Source: Thermodesulfobacteriota bacterium (GTDB lineage Bacteria > Desulfobacterota > BSN033 > UBA1163). From it: a DNA stretch of 64,000 nucleotides. Below are positions 54,004 through 62,564 of this stretch, in pieces; positions within the stretch are counted from its first letter, which is position 1, and every line of letters begins with the position of its first letter. Where the stretch lies: contig JASEHH010000005.1 of the NCBI GenBank assembly GCA_030017685.1, positions 1 through 64,000 on the forward strand, given 5' to 3'. The position numbers and the translations under genes were made by a program. The notes beneath the pieces are model-generated. The model made no database searches. It was not told the origin of the DNA and saw nothing but the letters and a program-made list of their open reading frames with translations.

Positions 54004-55149
54004 TTACAGGCCGCTCTGTTTTGCAATTATCTCCCGCATCACCTCGTTTGTGCCCCCCCCGATGGTGAAGGCAGCCACGTCCCGGTAAATCCGGCATACC
54101 GGGTACTCCTCCATATATCCGTACCCACCATGCATCTGAAGAACCTCATTGGCCACCTCTTTGACCAGGTTAGCAGTAAAAAGCTTGGCCATAGAGATTT
54201 CCTTTTCTGCCCTGATCCCACTGTTTGCAGCATCTACGGCCAGATAAGTGAGTTGCCGCGCAGCCATGATTTGGGTGTACAGATCCGCAAGCTTATGCCT
54301 CCAGACTTGATATTCCAGAACTGGTCGTCCAGAAATCTCCCTGCTCTCGCCGTATGCCACAGCCTCTTCCATGAGGGCCTCCATGGCGCCCAGTGCGAAT
54401 CCACACAAAACGATCCTCTCACCCTGGAAATGATGCATGATATACTTGAAGCCCGCGTTCTCCTCGCCAATGATATTTGACGCTGGAACAACGCAATCTT
54501 CGAAAGAGAGTTCTGTTGTGGCCGAACAGTGGACGCCCATCTTTTTGAGTTTCCGGCCGACTGAAAACCCGGGTGTATTGGTGGGGATTACGATAAGACT
54601 TACCCCTTTGGTACCCTGACCTCCGGTCCGCACTGCCAGGAGGACATAATCGGCTATGGACCCATTGGTAATGAAGGTCTTGGCGCCATTAATGATATAG
54701 GAGTCCCCCTCGCGGCGGGCTGTGGTCCTGATAGAGCCTACGTCCGAACCTGTGGAAGGCTCGGTAACTCCAAGGCATCCAAGGAGTTCCCCTTTGATGG
54801 CCGGGACGAGGTATTGCTGCTTCAACTCCTCGCTTCCCTCTTCATGGATGGCGGCGGTGCACATTTCGCACTGCATGAGAATGGAAACAGCAGCCCCCAT
54901 ATACTTGGATTTGGCAAGTTCCTCGCAGAGGATCAGAGTGTACCAAAAATCAAGGCCGCTCCCACCATACTTCTCATCGTATCGTGTACCCAGAATCCCC
55001 AAATCGCCGAGTTTCAGGAAAACTTCCCTCGGGACCTCACCCATTTCCTCCCAGTGTTCGGCGTTGGGTTTGATCTCCTTCTTCACAAAGCCACTCACCA
55101 TCTTTCGGAACATCTCGTGCTCATCGGTGAACGGATTCATAAAACTCAT
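54004..55149 (-). CDS. Acyl-CoA dehydrogenase family protein
   Basis: GCLGVTEPSTGSDVGSIRTTA, GAKTFITNGSIADY, RIYRDVAAFTIGGGTNEVMREIIAKQ. ATG at 55149. Confidence 0.94.
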   Translation of the reverse strand: MSFMNPFTDEHEMFRKMVSGFVKKEIKPNAEHWEEMGEVPREVFLKLGDLGILGTRYDEKYGGSGLDFWYTLILCEELAKSKYMGAAVSILMQCEMCTAAIHEEGSEELKQQYLVPAIKGELLGCLGVTEPSTGSDVGSIRTTARREGDSYIINGAKTFITNGSIADYVLLAVRTGGQGTKGVSLIVIPTNTPGFSVGRKLKKMGVHCSATTELSFEDCVVPASNIIGEENAGFKYIMHHFQGERIVLCGFALGAMEALMEEAVAYGESREISGRPVLEYQVWRHKLADLYTQIMAARQLTYLAVDAANSGIRAEKEISMAKLFTANLVKEVANEVLQMHGGYGYMEEYPVCRIYRDVAAFTIGGGTNEVMREIIAKQSGL

Positions 55150-55174
55150 TTTACATGCTCCTTTCGTCGTAGGT

Positions 55175-56026
55175 TCAATTGTCAAGCTTGAAGGCTCGTA
55201 TTGCATTATCCCGCAGCAATTTCTTTTTGGCTTCGGGTTTTAGGTCTAATTCCTCGACCTCATCAACGCAGCGTTTAAAGGAAAGGAGAGGGTAGTCCGT
55301 CGCCCACAATACCTTATCCTGCCCCCAGGAATTGCAGTACGCCTTGAAGGAGTCAGGCCAAAGCTTCGGAGTGCGAGCTGAGGTCTCAACGTAGACATTC
55401 GGGAACTTCCACGCCAGAGTCATCATCTCCTCGTGCCATGGTTGTCCCAGATGAGCTCCTACAATCGTGAGATCGGGGAAACCAAGGGCAATTTCGTCTA
55501 AATAGATAGGACGGCCGCATTCGGAGGGAAGGAGGGGTCCCGTGTGACCTACCTGGAAGACAACAGCAATGTCCAGCTCGCAGCATTTGGCCAGGAGTGG
55601 GTAGTAGAGTTTGTCATTAGGCGGAAGCCCAACTCTCCCGTTCCCATAAGCATAAGGTTCAAGCCTCAGGGCACGGCAGTTGTACTCCTTAACACATCTC
55701 TCCACTTCATAGTAGGCCGCCATCCCGTGCCTCGGGTCAACGGTACAGGCCATGGCAAACTTGTCAGGATGTTTCAGTGCCAATTCCCCGGCTTCTGTAT
55801 TGCTGCAGAGTTCCTTACCCTCGAATACGAACGCGGAAAGGAGGATCTTGACTACCCCTGCCTCTTCCATCTCTTGGAGCAATTGTTCGAGTGTCTTGCC
55901 TTTCCTGAACACCTCATAAACGCCGTAGCGCTTGAAGATATGCCAGAATGAATCCGGCCAGAGATTTGACCTTTCAGGTGTGATCAAGGTAGCCCATGCG
56001 TCAATTGCACCTACTTTTTCGCTCAT
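55175..56026 (-). CDS. Amidohydrolase_2 (ACMSD-like TIM-barrel) family protein
   Basis: EKVGAIDAWATLI, ALRLEPYAYGNG, DLTIVGAHLGQPWHEEMMTLAWKFPNVYVETSA, KVLWATDYPLL. ATG at 56026. Confidence 0.85.
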   Translation of the reverse strand: MSEKVGAIDAWATLITPERSNLWPDSFWHIFKRYGVYEVFRKGKTLEQLLQEMEEAGVVKILLSAFVFEGKELCSNTEAGELALKHPDKFAMACTVDPRHGMAAYYEVERCVKEYNCRALRLEPYAYGNGRVGLPPNDKLYYPLLAKCCELDIAVVFQVGHTGPLLPSECGRPIYLDEIALGFPDLTIVGAHLGQPWHEEMMTLAWKFPNVYVETSARTPKLWPDSFKAYCNSWGQDKVLWATDYPLLSFKRCVDEVEELDLKPEAKKKLLRDNAIRAFKLDN

Positions 56027-56055
56027 TTCATTCCTCCTTACTCTCATTCTCAGAT

Positions 56056-56847
56056 TTACTTCCCCTTGAAACGGGGCTCTCTCTTTTCTGAAAAAGCCCG
56101 CTGGCCTTCCTTTGCATCTTCTGTTTGCCTGATTGGTTCCGCAAGAAACTGCTCTAAGCGCAACCCCTCTGCCAAGGGGAGGTCCAGTCCCCGGTAAATG
56201 GCCTCTTTGGCTGCCCGGACCGCGAGGGGTGCGTTATTGCATATACGTTCCGCCATTTTGATCGCTTCGGCTATTACCTCTTTTGCCGGAACTACACGAC
56301 TTACAAGGCCTATTTCAAATGCCTCTTGGGCGTTAATCCGATCTGCACACAGGATCATCTCCAGGCTTTTGGAAAGGGAAATTAGCCTGGGTAGCCGTTG
56401 CGTTCCTCCGGCCCCTGGGATGATCCCCCTGCTCACCTCGACAAGCCCGAAAGTTGCGGTTTCAGCAGCTATTCTGATATCGCATGCGAGGGCGATCTCA
56501 AGCCCACCTGCGAGGCAATGCCCGTTAATCGCGGCGATAATCGGTTTCCATATGTCAAGGTTGCGTGTAATCCCGCCAACCCCGGGCCCTTTTTCAGCCT
56601 TCTCTCTCCTTTCAATAGGCGTCATGCTGCTATAGTAGTTTCGCAGACCCTTGAGATCGCCTCCGGCACAAAAGGCCCTGTCCCCGGCCCCAGTAATAAT
56701 CGCAACCCATAAGTCAGGGTCATCTCGAAACTCTATCCAGGACTTATTCAGCCCATCAAGCGTCTCCCCGTCGAGGGAATTCATGGCCTCAGGGCGATTG
56801 ATTGTGATGATGGCAATTTTTTCCTTTTTCTCAAACAGGACAGCCAT
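56056..56847 (-). CDS. Enoyl-CoA hydratase (canonical crotonase)
   Basis: FCAGGDLKGL, GHCLAGGLEIALACDIRIAAETATFGLVEVSRGIIPGAGGTQRLPRLISLSKSLEMIL. ATG at 56847. Confidence 0.94.
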   Translation of the reverse strand: MAVLFEKKEKIAIITINRPEAMNSLDGETLDGLNKSWIEFRDDPDLWVAIITGAGDRAFCAGGDLKGLRNYYSSMTPIERREKAEKGPGVGGITRNLDIWKPIIAAINGHCLAGGLEIALACDIRIAAETATFGLVEVSRGIIPGAGGTQRLPRLISLSKSLEMILCADRINAQEAFEIGLVSRVVPAKEVIAEAIKMAERICNNAPLAVRAAKEAIYRGLDLPLAEGLRLEQFLAEPIRQTEDAKEGQRAFSEKREPRFKGK

Positions 56848-56878
56848 GAATCTCCTCCTCTGCCTTTTTCCTCTTGCA

Positions 56879-57328
56879 TCAAACAGGACGAAAGCATTCA
56901 ATGTCCAAGATATGACCCTTTCTTTCTTCCGAAAAGATCGCCCGGACCCTCATGCCATGATCAAGTTTAGTGACCTCAGTCTCGCTCAAAAAATGGACTA
57001 TTGACGTGTCTGCACCATCGAGTTTGATTATCCCATAAGCTAAAGGGGCCTCTTTTGGATGATGGTTTTCCTTGTGGTATACAACCGTGAAGGTCACCAG
57101 AGTCCCTTCCGGTCCCACCTCAACCCATTCATCCGTCTCCACAAAGCACTCCTTACAGAACAACTGCGCAGGCACAATCACCCTTTGGCACAGGGGGCAC
57201 CTCTTCCCCATGATCCTTTGGCGATCTCTCAGTTCGACAAAAAACCGGCTGGCTGTTTTGCCTGCCGCATAGCTGAAATGCATATCGACTTTACCCTGAA
57301 GGACCATCCTTTCCACATGATCGCTCAT
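56879..57328 (-). CDS. Zn-ribbon/OB-fold (DUF35) protein
   Basis: GKRCPLCQRVIVPAQLFCKECFVETDEWVEVGPEGTLVTFTVV. ATG at 57328. Confidence 0.92.
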   Translation of the reverse strand: MSDHVERMVLQGKVDMHFSYAAGKTASRFFVELRDRQRIMGKRCPLCQRVIVPAQLFCKECFVETDEWVEVGPEGTLVTFTVVYHKENHHPKEAPLAYGIIKLDGADTSIVHFLSETEVTKLDHGMRVRAIFSEERKGHILDIECFRPV

Positions 57329-57347
57329 CTCTCTCCTCCTCTTACTT

Positions 57348-57824
57348 TCATTCCTCAATGCCCTTGAAGTAGAGGATGTCCCCGATATTCCCCTCTCTCT
57401 TCTCCTTCAGCACCGCCTCCACTCGCATTCCGATATACAGTTTGCCCGGATCCCCCTCTTCCAGGATGTGATTGATGGCGGAGTATGCCCCATCTAGCTG
57501 AATCAGGCCTGCTCCATAGGGTATGGGCCGCGGTTTTCCCGTGGTCAAATCAATGAAAGAAAAACAAATGGAGGTATAGGCAACCACCGTGCCTTTGGGA
57601 CCAACTTGCACCCACTCTTCCGTCCTGGCAAAGCACTCCCCGCAAACAGGACGCGGAGGCACCAGGACTCGCCTGCATTCAGGGCACCTTACCCCCATGA
57701 TTCTTCCGGTCTCCTTCATCTCCTTAAAAAACCTTTCATAGTGTGCCCCGGCAGGAAATCGGTAATGAAGTTTCATATGTACAGGAACTCGAAGAAGCTC
57801 TTCCTGCTGTACCTCTCTTCTCAT
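57348..57824 (-). CDS. Zn-ribbon/OB-fold (DUF35) protein
   Basis: GVRCPECRRVLVPPRPVCGECFARTEEWVQVGPKGTVVAYTSI. Confidence 0.92.
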   Translation of the reverse strand: MRREVQQEELLRVPVHMKLHYRFPAGAHYERFFKEMKETGRIMGVRCPECRRVLVPPRPVCGECFARTEEWVQVGPKGTVVAYTSICFSFIDLTTGKPRPIPYGAGLIQLDGAYSAINHILEEGDPGKLYIGMRVEAVLKEKREGNIGDILYFKGIEE

Positions 57825-57834
57825 GGTGCACCTC

Positions 57835-58995
57835 TTAATACGGCTTACTGGACAATATCAGGACATCGCTCCAGCAATAGACCCCGTAGCCGGTAACCAG
57901 TGCCAGGTTAACATCCGGGACCTGTCGCTTGCCGCCCCTTCCATGAATCTGGAGAGCGCCTTCGGCCACACGGATTGTTCCGGATGCCCCTACGGGATTA
58001 GTTGAGATGACCCCCCCGGAAGGATTAACAGGGAGCTCACCATCCATCTGTGTGACCCCACCATCGATCAGCATTCCACCTTCACCGTCTTTACAGAACC
58101 CCAGCGCCTCATACCAAGCGATCTCGGCGTAGGTCAAAGGATCATAAATTTCAGCCACGTCGAACTCCTTCAGGGGTTCTTTAATGCCTACGATTTCATA
58201 GGCCGCTTTAGCGGCTTCCCTTAGGCTTCTCATGGTGCTGAGACGATTTTTTACTTCACCCAAATAGATGTGATCATGCCGGGTGACTGCCGCCCTCACC
58301 CAGGCGGGCCTGGGGCACCTCTTTTTTGCTATTTCTTCAGAGGCAAAAATAATAGCGCAGGCCCCGTCCGATTGGGGGCACATCTCTAAACGATGAACAG
58401 GGTAGGCCAAAATAGGAGATTCAAGCACCTCTTTAACGGTAAGGTCAGGCATCTGGAGGTGGGCGTGCGGATTATTGCAGGCATTGCGACGAGCCTTGAC
58501 GGCCACCTTGGCCGATTGCTCCTCGGTAACACCCCGATCCGCCATGTATGCCGATACGGAGAGAGCAAAATTGCCGATGGCCGCTGCAGCGATATGGCGA
58601 TCCCAAAAGGGATCTGTCAGGGCCATGCCTCCTGAGGCATCGCCTTCGGAATGCTTCTCAAAGCCCACGACCATAACCCTATCAAACAGCCCGGAGGCCA
58701 CATGATAGTAACCCGAAATGGCCCCTGATGTCCCTGAAGTGCCTCCCGTGGAGATTTTAAATGCGTGCTTCATGAAAGCGCCTGCCCCTTCTCCACACCA
58801 CATGTCAGGAAGCGCTCTCCCTTCAAAAAGCTCCATGTTGGCCAGCACTACCGCGTCAATGTCCTTTATGGTCATTTCCGCATCCTTTAGCGCCGCTGTG
58901 GCAGCTTCATAGACCAGTTCCATCTCATTGACATCTTCCCGGCTGCTACAATGGTTGGTCTGCCCGGTTCCTATAATGGCTGCCCTCTTTCCCAC
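57835..58995 (-). CDS. Thiolase-fold protein (lipid-transfer/SCPx-like), lacking the nucleophilic Cys
   Basis: MGKRAAIIGTGQTNH..., VNPSGGVISTNPVGASGTIRVAEGALQIHG; the expected C(A/S)TGS region reads ISTGGTSGTSG. Confidence 0.88.
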   Translation of the reverse strand: MGKRAAIIGTGQTNHCSSREDVNEMELVYEAATAALKDAEMTIKDIDAVVLANMELFEGRALPDMWCGEGAGAFMKHAFKISTGGTSGTSGAISGYYHVASGLFDRVMVVGFEKHSEGDASGGMALTDPFWDRHIAAAAIGNFALSVSAYMADRGVTEEQSAKVAVKARRNACNNPHAHLQMPDLTVKEVLESPILAYPVHRLEMCPQSDGACAIIFASEEIAKKRCPRPAWVRAAVTRHDHIYLGEVKNRLSTMRSLREAAKAAYEIVGIKEPLKEFDVAEIYDPLTYAEIAWYEALGFCKDGEGGMLIDGGVTQMDGELPVNPSGGVISTNPVGASGTIRVAEGALQIHGRGGKRQVPDVNLALVTGYGVYCWSDVLILSSKPY

Positions 58996-59012
58996 TTAGG
59001 TCTACCCCCTTT

Positions 59013-60155
59013 TCAATTTCCCACGATCATCACATACTGCCCTTGCCCACAGCATCCGGTTGTTCCATGGGCTAAGGCCTTCCTGGCCCCCCTAACCTGC
59101 CGGGCGCCCGCTTCTCCGCGAACCTGCAAGACCGCCTCCACCAAGCGAGTCAATCCAGCCACTGTAACGGGATTACCCGCTATCATTCCTCCTGATGGAT
59201 TAACGGGAAGCGTCCCTCCCAAGGATGTCATTCCTTTCTGGAGGATTTTTGCTCCCTCACCCCTGCCGCAGAAGCCCAATAGCTCCGTCCAGAGAAGCTC
59301 CTGATAGGAGAAGGCGGCAGAGACCTCAGCCACATCCAGCTCCTCTAAAGGATCGGAAATCCCCGCCATACCGTAGGCCTTTTTCGAAGCCCTGATCAGG
59401 GCATCCCCTCCTGCCAAGTCACGGTCGCCCAGGTAATGGGAATCCAGGCAACTTCCTGCCCCGAGTATCCATATCGGCTTTTTTGAAAGGGCCTTCGCCT
59501 TCTCTCGAGATGCCAGAACAACAGCGCATGCTCCGTCTGAAATTGGAGCGACATCCATTTCCTTTATAGGATAGGCCAACATTGGGGAATCCATCACTTC
59601 ATCTACAGTGGCCTCCCTTGCCACCTGGGCATAGGGGTTATTTTGAGCGTCTCTGAGATTTTTGATTACGACCCGGGCACAGTCTTTTTGCGAAATTCCG
59701 AATTGCTTCATATAATGATTAGCCTGAAGCGCTCCTGCTGAAAGATAGTCCAGCCCCAAAGTCTGCTGATAAATAGGGTCGAAGACCCAATTACTAATCT
59801 CGTAATAAGCTCCCATGGAACCTCTGCACTGTGAAACCACCAAGGTGATCTCCGAAACACCTGCGAGAATGGTCATAATACCCTGAAATGCTGCCCCCAA
59901 ACCATCGCCTGCGACCCTGCTTTCCGGTTTCATGATCGCTCCGACGACATCTGTCAACATCTGATTTGAGGCGGTCCTCCCGTCCCAGAGATCCACACTG
60001 GATGTAACGATGCTGTCCAAATCATCTCTCTTTACGCCCGCATCTGCCATAGCCTCCAGGACAACGTTGAAAACCGTTTCAATAATAGCCTCGTAACCTT
60101 TATCTGACTCAAATTTTGTCTGACTCGCACCTATAACGGCAACCTGCGGATTCAT
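59013..60155 (-). CDS. Thiolase-fold protein (lipid-transfer/SCPx-like), lacking the nucleophilic Cys
   Basis: VAVIGASQTKF, VNPSGGMIAGNPVTVAGLTRLVEAVLQVRG; the nucleophile region reads RVAGDGLGAAFQG. Confidence 0.88.
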   Translation of the reverse strand: MNPQVAVIGASQTKFESDKGYEAIIETVFNVVLEAMADAGVKRDDLDSIVTSSVDLWDGRTASNQMLTDVVGAIMKPESRVAGDGLGAAFQGIMTILAGVSEITLVVSQCRGSMGAYYEISNWVFDPIYQQTLGLDYLSAGALQANHYMKQFGISQKDCARVVIKNLRDAQNNPYAQVAREATVDEVMDSPMLAYPIKEMDVAPISDGACAVVLASREKAKALSKKPIWILGAGSCLDSHYLGDRDLAGGDALIRASKKAYGMAGISDPLEELDVAEVSAAFSYQELLWTELLGFCGRGEGAKILQKGMTSLGGTLPVNPSGGMIAGNPVTVAGLTRLVEAVLQVRGEAGARQVRGARKALAHGTTGCCGQGQYVMIVGN

Positions 60156-60281
60156 TGCAAATTTTCCCCCCCTATCCCTGTGCAGGTAAAAAGAATCAGA
60201 TAAGCTTCTGACCTTTTTACTTCTTATCTTCCAAATGACACATGCAAGGCCGCAACCAAATGGTTTGATAGCGGCACTCTC

Positions 60282-60845
60282 TTATAGAATCTTAATGGGT
60301 GGTGAATTTACCCACAAAATTTCCGATCCCTCAGGATCAACTCCATAGATCGCATGCGGGACAGTTGACCTGAAGTATATGGTATCCCCTTCTTTCAGGA
60401 TATGGACCTCGTCTCCGAGCTCAACCTTAATCTCCCCTTTCAAAACCAGGCCGAATTCGTCCCCCTCATGGGTATATCTTTCTGTCGGGACTTCGAAGCG
60501 TTCTATCCTCGCTTGAACGACCTCGAACCTCTTGCTCCTCAGGGAAGGGTTAAGCAGCTCGAAATAAATTTTGTTGTCATCGCTGGTCCAGACCTTTCGG
60601 TCTTCTTTATGACAGACAATGGTAGCCTTTTGTTTTTCGTTCTCCCCTAAGATATAGCCGGCATCCATACCCAAAAAATTTGACAATTTAATAAGCGTCG
60701 AAAGTGATGGAGAAGTGTTGTTGTTTTCCACCTTGGAGATGAGACTCACTGAAAGACCTGTCTCTCTGGCTACATCCTTAAGTTTTAGCCCTTTTTTCAG
60801 CCTAATCTCTCTTATTTTAGGACCTATATCTATTTTGGCTTTCAT
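60282..60845 (-). CDS. XRE-family transcriptional regulator with C-terminal cupin domain
   Basis: LKLKDVARETGLSVSLISKVENNNTSPSLSTLIKLSNFLG; cupin TPTERYTHEGDEFGLVLKGEIKVELGDEVHILKEGDTIYFRSTVPHAIYG-like region. Confidence 0.92.
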   Translation of the reverse strand: MKAKIDIGPKIREIRLKKGLKLKDVARETGLSVSLISKVENNNTSPSLSTLIKLSNFLGMDAGYILGENEKQKATIVCHKEDRKVWTSDDNKIYFELLNPSLRSKRFEVVQARIERFEVPTERYTHEGDEFGLVLKGEIKVELGDEVHILKEGDTIYFRSTVPHAIYGVDPEGSEILWVNSPPIKIL

Positions 60846-60876
60846 TTAAGCTACCTCAATTCAAAAAATTTCGGTT

Positions 60877-60905
60877 ATAATTACACAAATGGTCAAATCT
60901 GTCAA
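60877..60905 (-). promoter_or_regulatory. Sigma70-type promoter TTGACA - 17 nt - AATTAT upstream of the XRE-cupin gene
   Basis: - strand ttgacagatttgaccatttgtgtaattat. Confidence 0.6.
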
Positions 60906-61016
60906 CAATTATTTTACTATTTATAAAATAAATTTCTTAAAAGGAAATCATAAGGCTCCCTTACCTCAAGAATCCACCCGATCTCATCACCTTTAAATCA
61001 AATTTTAGGTACATTA

Positions 61017-61322
61017 GTGTCCGGATATTTCATCCCCATTGAGATAAAGGTTAAGAGCTCAGGCGGCGCCTTCGATCTGAAAGTGAAAGAGTCATATCCA
61101 CCGGAATTCAAACTCTATGACCCAGCAACAGGAGAATGGATAATGGATAATCCATGGATCATCAGTATGTCTATTGAATCTGATGAAACGAAGACGATCC
61201 TTTACTATGCTCTGGTACCTGATCGACCAGACAAATACAACTTACAGACAGAGGTGGGATACATGGAAAACGGAAGTTACAATTTTTATCAGGACCTCAG
61301 TATAGATATCGTGGTGGAGTAG
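61017..61322 (+). pseudogene. Probable C-terminal fragment of a secreted/surface protein, or a small orphan gene (GTG start)
   Basis: 101 aa beta-rich sequence (FIPIEIKVKSSGGAFDLKVKESYPPEFKLYDPATGEW...); no convincing start or signal peptide. Confidence 0.4.
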
Positions 61323-61379
61323 AGTTCTGGATGGAGGATAATACGATCGTAGCCTTATAGCCTTATAGCTATTTCTTGG

Positions 61380-62546
61380 TTATTGTTTGAAATATTTTAT
61401 AATGGCGTTGACGAGGTTTTTGGCTATTTTTTCCTGGAATCCACTTTGGTTGAGGAGGCGTTCATCGTCTTTGTTGGTGATGAAGGCCACTTCAACCAGG
61501 ACCGAAGGAATATCCGGAGCCCTTAATACGATGAAATTGGCCTGCCGGTAGGAGGGATATTTTAGCGGATGGATTTCCTTCATCTCGTCAAGAGTCAATT
61601 CGGCGAATCGGAAGCTTTCCTTCATCGAGTTGTTCTGCATGAGGTCGAGTAGAATCTGGTTTAAATTGGGGTCTTTGCTGAGGGAGGCCGGCCTCAGGAA
61701 AGCCCCTCCAAGGATGTTGGACATATTCTCCTTATCGGCCAGGAGTTTGGCGGCTTGATCCGAAGCGCCGGAAAGGGAGAGGCAGTAGACAGAGGACCCT
61801 CTGGCCTGGGGGTTAAAACTTCCATCGGCATGCAGACTGATGAAAAGATCTGCGCTATATTCCCTCGCTATCCTTACCCTCTGCTCGAGGGGAATAAAAT
61901 AATCCCCTTTCCGTGTCAGGAAAGCTTTTACTTCTTTCTGTTGGTTGAATAGATGAATCGCCTTTTCCCCCACCTTCAATACGATATCCTTCTCCAGTGT
62001 TTTGCGGGGCCCCACGGCTCCGGGGTCTTCTCCGCCATGGCCGGGGTCGATGACGACGATCTTTGTGCCCTTCGATCTGACCTCCTTCTGTTTCTGCCTT
62101 TCCTCCTGATCCTTTTTCTCCTGCCCCACATCGATGAGGTCGATGACGAGGCGATGGGTCTTGCCAAGGTCGGGCTTCAGCGTGAAGATATTCGCCTGGA
62201 GGGGAGTCTTCTGATAGAGCACCAGTCGGGCCTTTCCCTTTCCGAGATCAGTCAGGCTGATTTTGAGAAGATATTTATCCTTAACCTCCAATTCTTTCTT
62301 TTTCGGCAGAGAGGTGATGCCGGTTAATTCAACCTGGCATAGCGGAGGGTTTTCCTGGGAGGAACTCTCATATTGAACCGATTCCGTAAGGTCTATGACC
62401 ACACGCGTGTGATCAGGGGCAGACCAGAACCGAATATCGGTGATGGCCGCCCCGAAAACAGAAAGAGGAAGGTGAAGAATCAGGATGACAGAAATGAGAA
62501 AGGGTTTGATTTTTGATGAAAAAGGTCCCATTTCCTCACCGATCAT
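61380..62546 (-). CDS. N-acetylmuramoyl-L-alanine amidase with N-terminal AMIN domain (AmiC-like)
   Basis: IVVIDPGHGGEDPGAVGPRKTLEKDIVLKV, SLHADGSFNPQARGSSVYCLS, FIVLRAPDIPSVLVEVAFITNKDDERLL. Confidence 0.94.
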   Translation of the reverse strand: MIGEEMGPFSSKIKPFLISVILILHLPLSVFGAAITDIRFWSAPDHTRVVIDLTESVQYESSSQENPPLCQVELTGITSLPKKKELEVKDKYLLKISLTDLGKGKARLVLYQKTPLQANIFTLKPDLGKTHRLVIDLIDVGQEKKDQEERQKQKEVRSKGTKIVVIDPGHGGEDPGAVGPRKTLEKDIVLKVGEKAIHLFNQQKEVKAFLTRKGDYFIPLEQRVRIAREYSADLFISLHADGSFNPQARGSSVYCLSLSGASDQAAKLLADKENMSNILGGAFLRPASLSKDPNLNQILLDLMQNNSMKESFRFAELTLDEMKEIHPLKYPSYRQANFIVLRAPDIPSVLVEVAFITNKDDERLLNQSGFQEKIAKNLVNAIIKYFKQ

Positions 62547-62564
62547 TTTTAAACGATCTTATTC

